From positions 1 to 7,084 of the forward strand of contig JAAZVR010000054.1 in NCBI GenBank assembly GCA_018623305.1: 7,084 nt of DNA. The letters run 5' to 3'. The notes beneath the pieces were generated by a model. It was given only the letters and a program-made list of their open reading frames with translations. It did not search any database and was not told where the DNA came from. Shown here one piece after another: positions 5,871-7,084 of this stretch (the first letter of the stretch is position 1; each line of letters opens with the position of its first letter). A program made the position numbers and the translations under genes. Source of the stretch: Thiotrichales bacterium. Its GTDB lineage: Bacteria > Pseudomonadota > Gammaproteobacteria > JAAZVR01.

Positions 5871-5970
5871 ACATATCAAACACTTACAAAAAACCAAAGC
5901 CAACCCCAAAAATCTGACGCACAAAAAAGGTGCAATAAAAGCACCAAAACAATAACAACCAGGCAACAAA
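5871..5970. other. A/C-rich non-coding segment between lysA and glnA
   Basis: On the plus strand 82 of these 100 bases are A or C, with very few G or T. No reading frame of any use, no transposon end and no RNA gene is recognised here. It contains one weak hairpin (5923-5945, listed separately) and lies between the lysA-side and glnA-side terminators. A C-over-G bias on the plus strand could serve as a Rho-loading region for lysA read-through, which is only a guess. Confidence 0.5.
5923..5945 (-). terminator. Second, weaker terminator downstream of glnA
   Basis: On the minus strand GGTGC (5945-5941) pairs with GCACC (5933-5929) around a 7-base loop, then six Ts follow (5928-5923). The stem is only 5 bp, so it is a backup to the stronger hairpin at 5968-5992, which glnA transcription meets first. 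Confidence 0.5.
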
Positions 5971-5992
5971 AAAGGAGCCGAAGCTCCTTTTT
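5968..5992 (-). terminator. glnA terminator with UUCG tetraloop
   Basis: Read on the minus strand, a perfect 10-bp stem (5992-5983 with 5978-5969) closes on TTCG, giving the very stable C/G-flanked UUCG-type loop within GGAGC-TTCG-GCTCC, followed by six Ts to 5968. It lies 132 bases after the glnA stop, with the palindromic element in between. The plus strand also ends in five Ts, so weak bidirectional action is possible. Confidence 0.85.
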
Positions 5993-6002
5993 CTCTCTCC
6001 AA

Positions 6003-6126
6003 AATTAGGAGGAATTTTTGTGTCTAGCAAGGCGTGAAGACTTTTGAGTAGCGGAGTTTGCTAATAGCAAATGAGCAACGCAGAACAGTCTTCACAACAA
6101 AACCAGGCGCAAAAAGACCCCTAATT
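6003..6126. repeat. 124-base concentric imperfect palindrome (candidate dispersed repeat)
   Basis: Several inverted pairs share one centre near 6064.5: AATTAGG (6003-6009) with CCTAATT (6120-6126); TTTTTG (6015-6020) with CAAAAA (6110-6115, offset by one base); GTGAAGACT (6034-6042) with AGTCTTCAC (6087-6095); and TTTGCT (6057-6062) with AGCAAA (6066-6071) around AAT. The right end includes two bases of the glnA stop codon (6125-6127). It encodes no protein and lies in the glnA 3' untranslated region. The size and nested arms suit a mobile palindromic repeat (MITE- or ERIC-like). No second copy is in the window and I cannot assign it to a named family. Confidence 0.6.
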
Positions 6127-7021
6127 AGCAAGAGTAGTACATATCAAACTCAACCGGATGAGTCGTCGCACGAAGACGAGTAACCTCTTCCATCTTAAGC
6201 TTAATGTAGCCGTCGATCATGTCTTCAGTGAATACACCACCTTCTTTCAAGAAGTCGCCGTTCTCTTTCAACTCAGCCAATGCTTCTTCTAGAGACGCAC
6301 ACACTTGAGGGAACAATGCTTCTTCTTCTGGCGGTAGATCGTACAAATCTTTATCAGCAGGCGCACCTGGATCAATCTTGTTCTTGATACCGTCAAGGCC
6401 AGCCATCAATACTGCAGAGAACGCTAGGTAAGGGTTCGCTGAAGGATCTGGGTAACGACACTCAACACGACGCGCTTTAGGATTCAATGCCAATGGAATA
6501 CGGATTGAAGCTGAACGGTTAGACGCTGAGTAAGCCAACATGATTGGTGCTTCGAAACCTGGAACCAAACGCTTATAAGAGTTTGTACCTGGGTTTGTGA
6601 ATGCGTTGATTACACGAGAGTGCTTGATGATACCACCGATGAAGTACATTGCTTCTTGTGACAAGCTCGCGTAGCCGTCACCATCAAAGATGTTCTTGCC
6701 ATCTTTCGCCAAAGAAACGTTGATGTGCATACCAGAACCGTTATCGCCAACGATTGGCTTAGGCATGAACGTCGCTGTTTTACCGTATGCGTGCGCTACG
6801 TTTTGAACACCGTATTTCAAAATCTGAACTTCATCAGCTTTTTTAACCAATGTGTTACCTTTTACACCGATCTCACACTGACCTGCAGTTGCCACTTCGT
6901 GGTGGTGAACTTCAACTGGAAGACCCATTTCTTGAAGTACTTGAACCATAGTGCCACGAATGTCGTGCAAAGAATCAACTGGAGGTACTGGGAAGTAACC
7001 ACCTTTACCAGGTCGTTGCAT
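6125..7021 (-). CDS. glnA: Glutamine synthetase type I, C-terminal part, interrupted near 7020
   Basis: The enzyme makes glutamine from glutamate, ammonia and ATP as a cytoplasmic dodecamer. Numbering from the ATG at 7021, the visible 298 residues align throughout with bacterial GlnA: KGGYFPVPPVDS (6-17), HHEVATAGQCE (40-50) with metal-binding glutamates, GDNGSGMH (92-99), TNSYKRLVPG (146-155), NRSASIRIP (168-176), ARRVECRYPDPSANPYL (183-199) and a YYSC end. DLYDLPPEE (225-233) carries Y227, the equivalent of the adenylylated tyrosine of E. coli GlnA, so GlnE control is likely. Complete enzymes have about 469 residues, so roughly 170 N-terminal ones are missing. The ATG at 7021 is not a real start: GlnA similarity stops there, an in-frame TGA lies nine codons into the right-edge sequence, and the RPG-KGG junction is one residue shorter than the usual RPGVKGG. 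No glnA promoter is visible. Confidence 0.92.
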   Translation of the reverse strand: MQRPGKGGYFPVPPVDSLHDIRGTMVQVLQEMGLPVEVHHHEVATAGQCEIGVKGNTLVKKADEVQILKYGVQNVAHAYGKTATFMPKPIVGDNGSGMHINVSLAKDGKNIFDGDGYASLSQEAMYFIGGIIKHSRVINAFTNPGTNSYKRLVPGFEAPIMLAYSASNRSASIRIPLALNPKARRVECRYPDPSANPYLAFSAVLMAGLDGIKNKIDPGAPADKDLYDLPPEEEALFPQVCASLEEALAELKENGDFLKEGGVFTEDMIDGYIKLKMEEVTRLRATTHPVEFDMYYSC

Positions 7022-7084
7022 ACCGTGCCAGCGCCACCGATGTGCCGCAGCCGGTGCTCATGACCTTTGCCGGTAATGCCATAC
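7021..7084. other. GC-rich right-edge segment unrelated to glnA
   Basis: These 64 bases hold 40 G or C (62%), clearly above the rest of the window. They do not continue glnA on the minus strand. On the plus strand one frame is open to the edge and reads YRASATDVPQPVLMTFAGNA, which looks protein-like. Two minus-strand frames are open as well, so the length is too short to prove coding. No inverted repeat typical of an insertion sequence end is recognised. The segment may come from another replicon or organism joined artificially, or be one end of an insertion into glnA. Confidence 0.6.

Noticed and set aside
5929..5945. GGTGC-N7-GCACC as an NtrC enhancer site for the sigma-54 promoter
   Set aside because: The half-sites are in the reverse order from the GCACC-N5-GGTGC pattern of NtrC and fit a terminator stem better.
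6007..6037. AGGAGG with a GTG at 6020 suggesting a tiny plus-strand peptide gene
   Set aside because: The frame closes after five codons and lies within the palindromic element; the purine run is explained by the repeat arm.
1..7084. CRISPR arrays, tRNA or rRNA genes, transposases, phage or defence genes
   Set aside because: No spaced direct repeats, cloverleaf or rRNA sequence, or mobile-element protein motif was found by reading both strands.

Overview
The window looks like a chromosomal stretch from a gammaproteobacterium. The basis is the lptM-lysA pair, a RimB-like/RimK fusion, a GlnA that ends in YYSC and carries a GSI-beta type adenylylation tyrosine, and a base composition in the middle forties percent GC. 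A sulfur-oxidising Thiomicrospira-like lineage is my guess from overall flavour, not something the sequence proves. Most genes are housekeeping. The less ordinary material lies in the gaps, in one domain fusion and at the right edge.

Layout from left to right. (1) The 3' part of argH (arginine biosynthesis, +) overlaps by 4 bases an unrecognised 245-residue gene, which ends in a terminator wrapped around its own stop codon. (2) A single gene (+, 1434-2837) fuses an N-terminal retropepsin-like RimB-type domain to a complete RimK ATP-grasp glutamate ligase. It ends in a bidirectional terminator shared with the next, convergent operon. (3) A two-gene minus-strand operon encodes an alpha/beta-hydrolase carboxylesterase followed by a four-helix membrane protein with one CXXCH heme site; stop and start overlap as TAATG. 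(4) Divergent from it, a good sigma-70 promoter drives lptM, a 48-codon lipoprotein gene that is easily missed, and lysA, overlapping as ATGA. (5) A 404-base gap separates lysA from the convergent glnA. It holds a compound terminator after lysA, a good match to a sigma-54 promoter facing that terminator (a possible roughly 90-nt small RNA), an A/C-rich segment, two glnA-side terminators, and a concentric 124-base imperfect palindrome abutting the glnA stop codon. (6) The 3' part of glnA (-) follows.

At about position 7010-7020 glnA similarity ends abruptly. The last 64 bases are 62% GC and the glnA frame hits a stop there, so the right edge is either a chimeric or misassembled end or a real disruption of glnA. 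No multi-gene defence, mobile or CRISPR system is visible. The best candidates for something undescribed are the sigma-54/small RNA unit, the palindromic element and the writer/eraser fusion.

Functionally, argH, lysA and glnA are amino-acid and nitrogen metabolism. LptM assists maturation of the LPS translocon, and the RimB-RimK fusion probably tunes glutamate tails on ribosomal protein S6. The esterase/cytochrome-like pair has no clear joint role.
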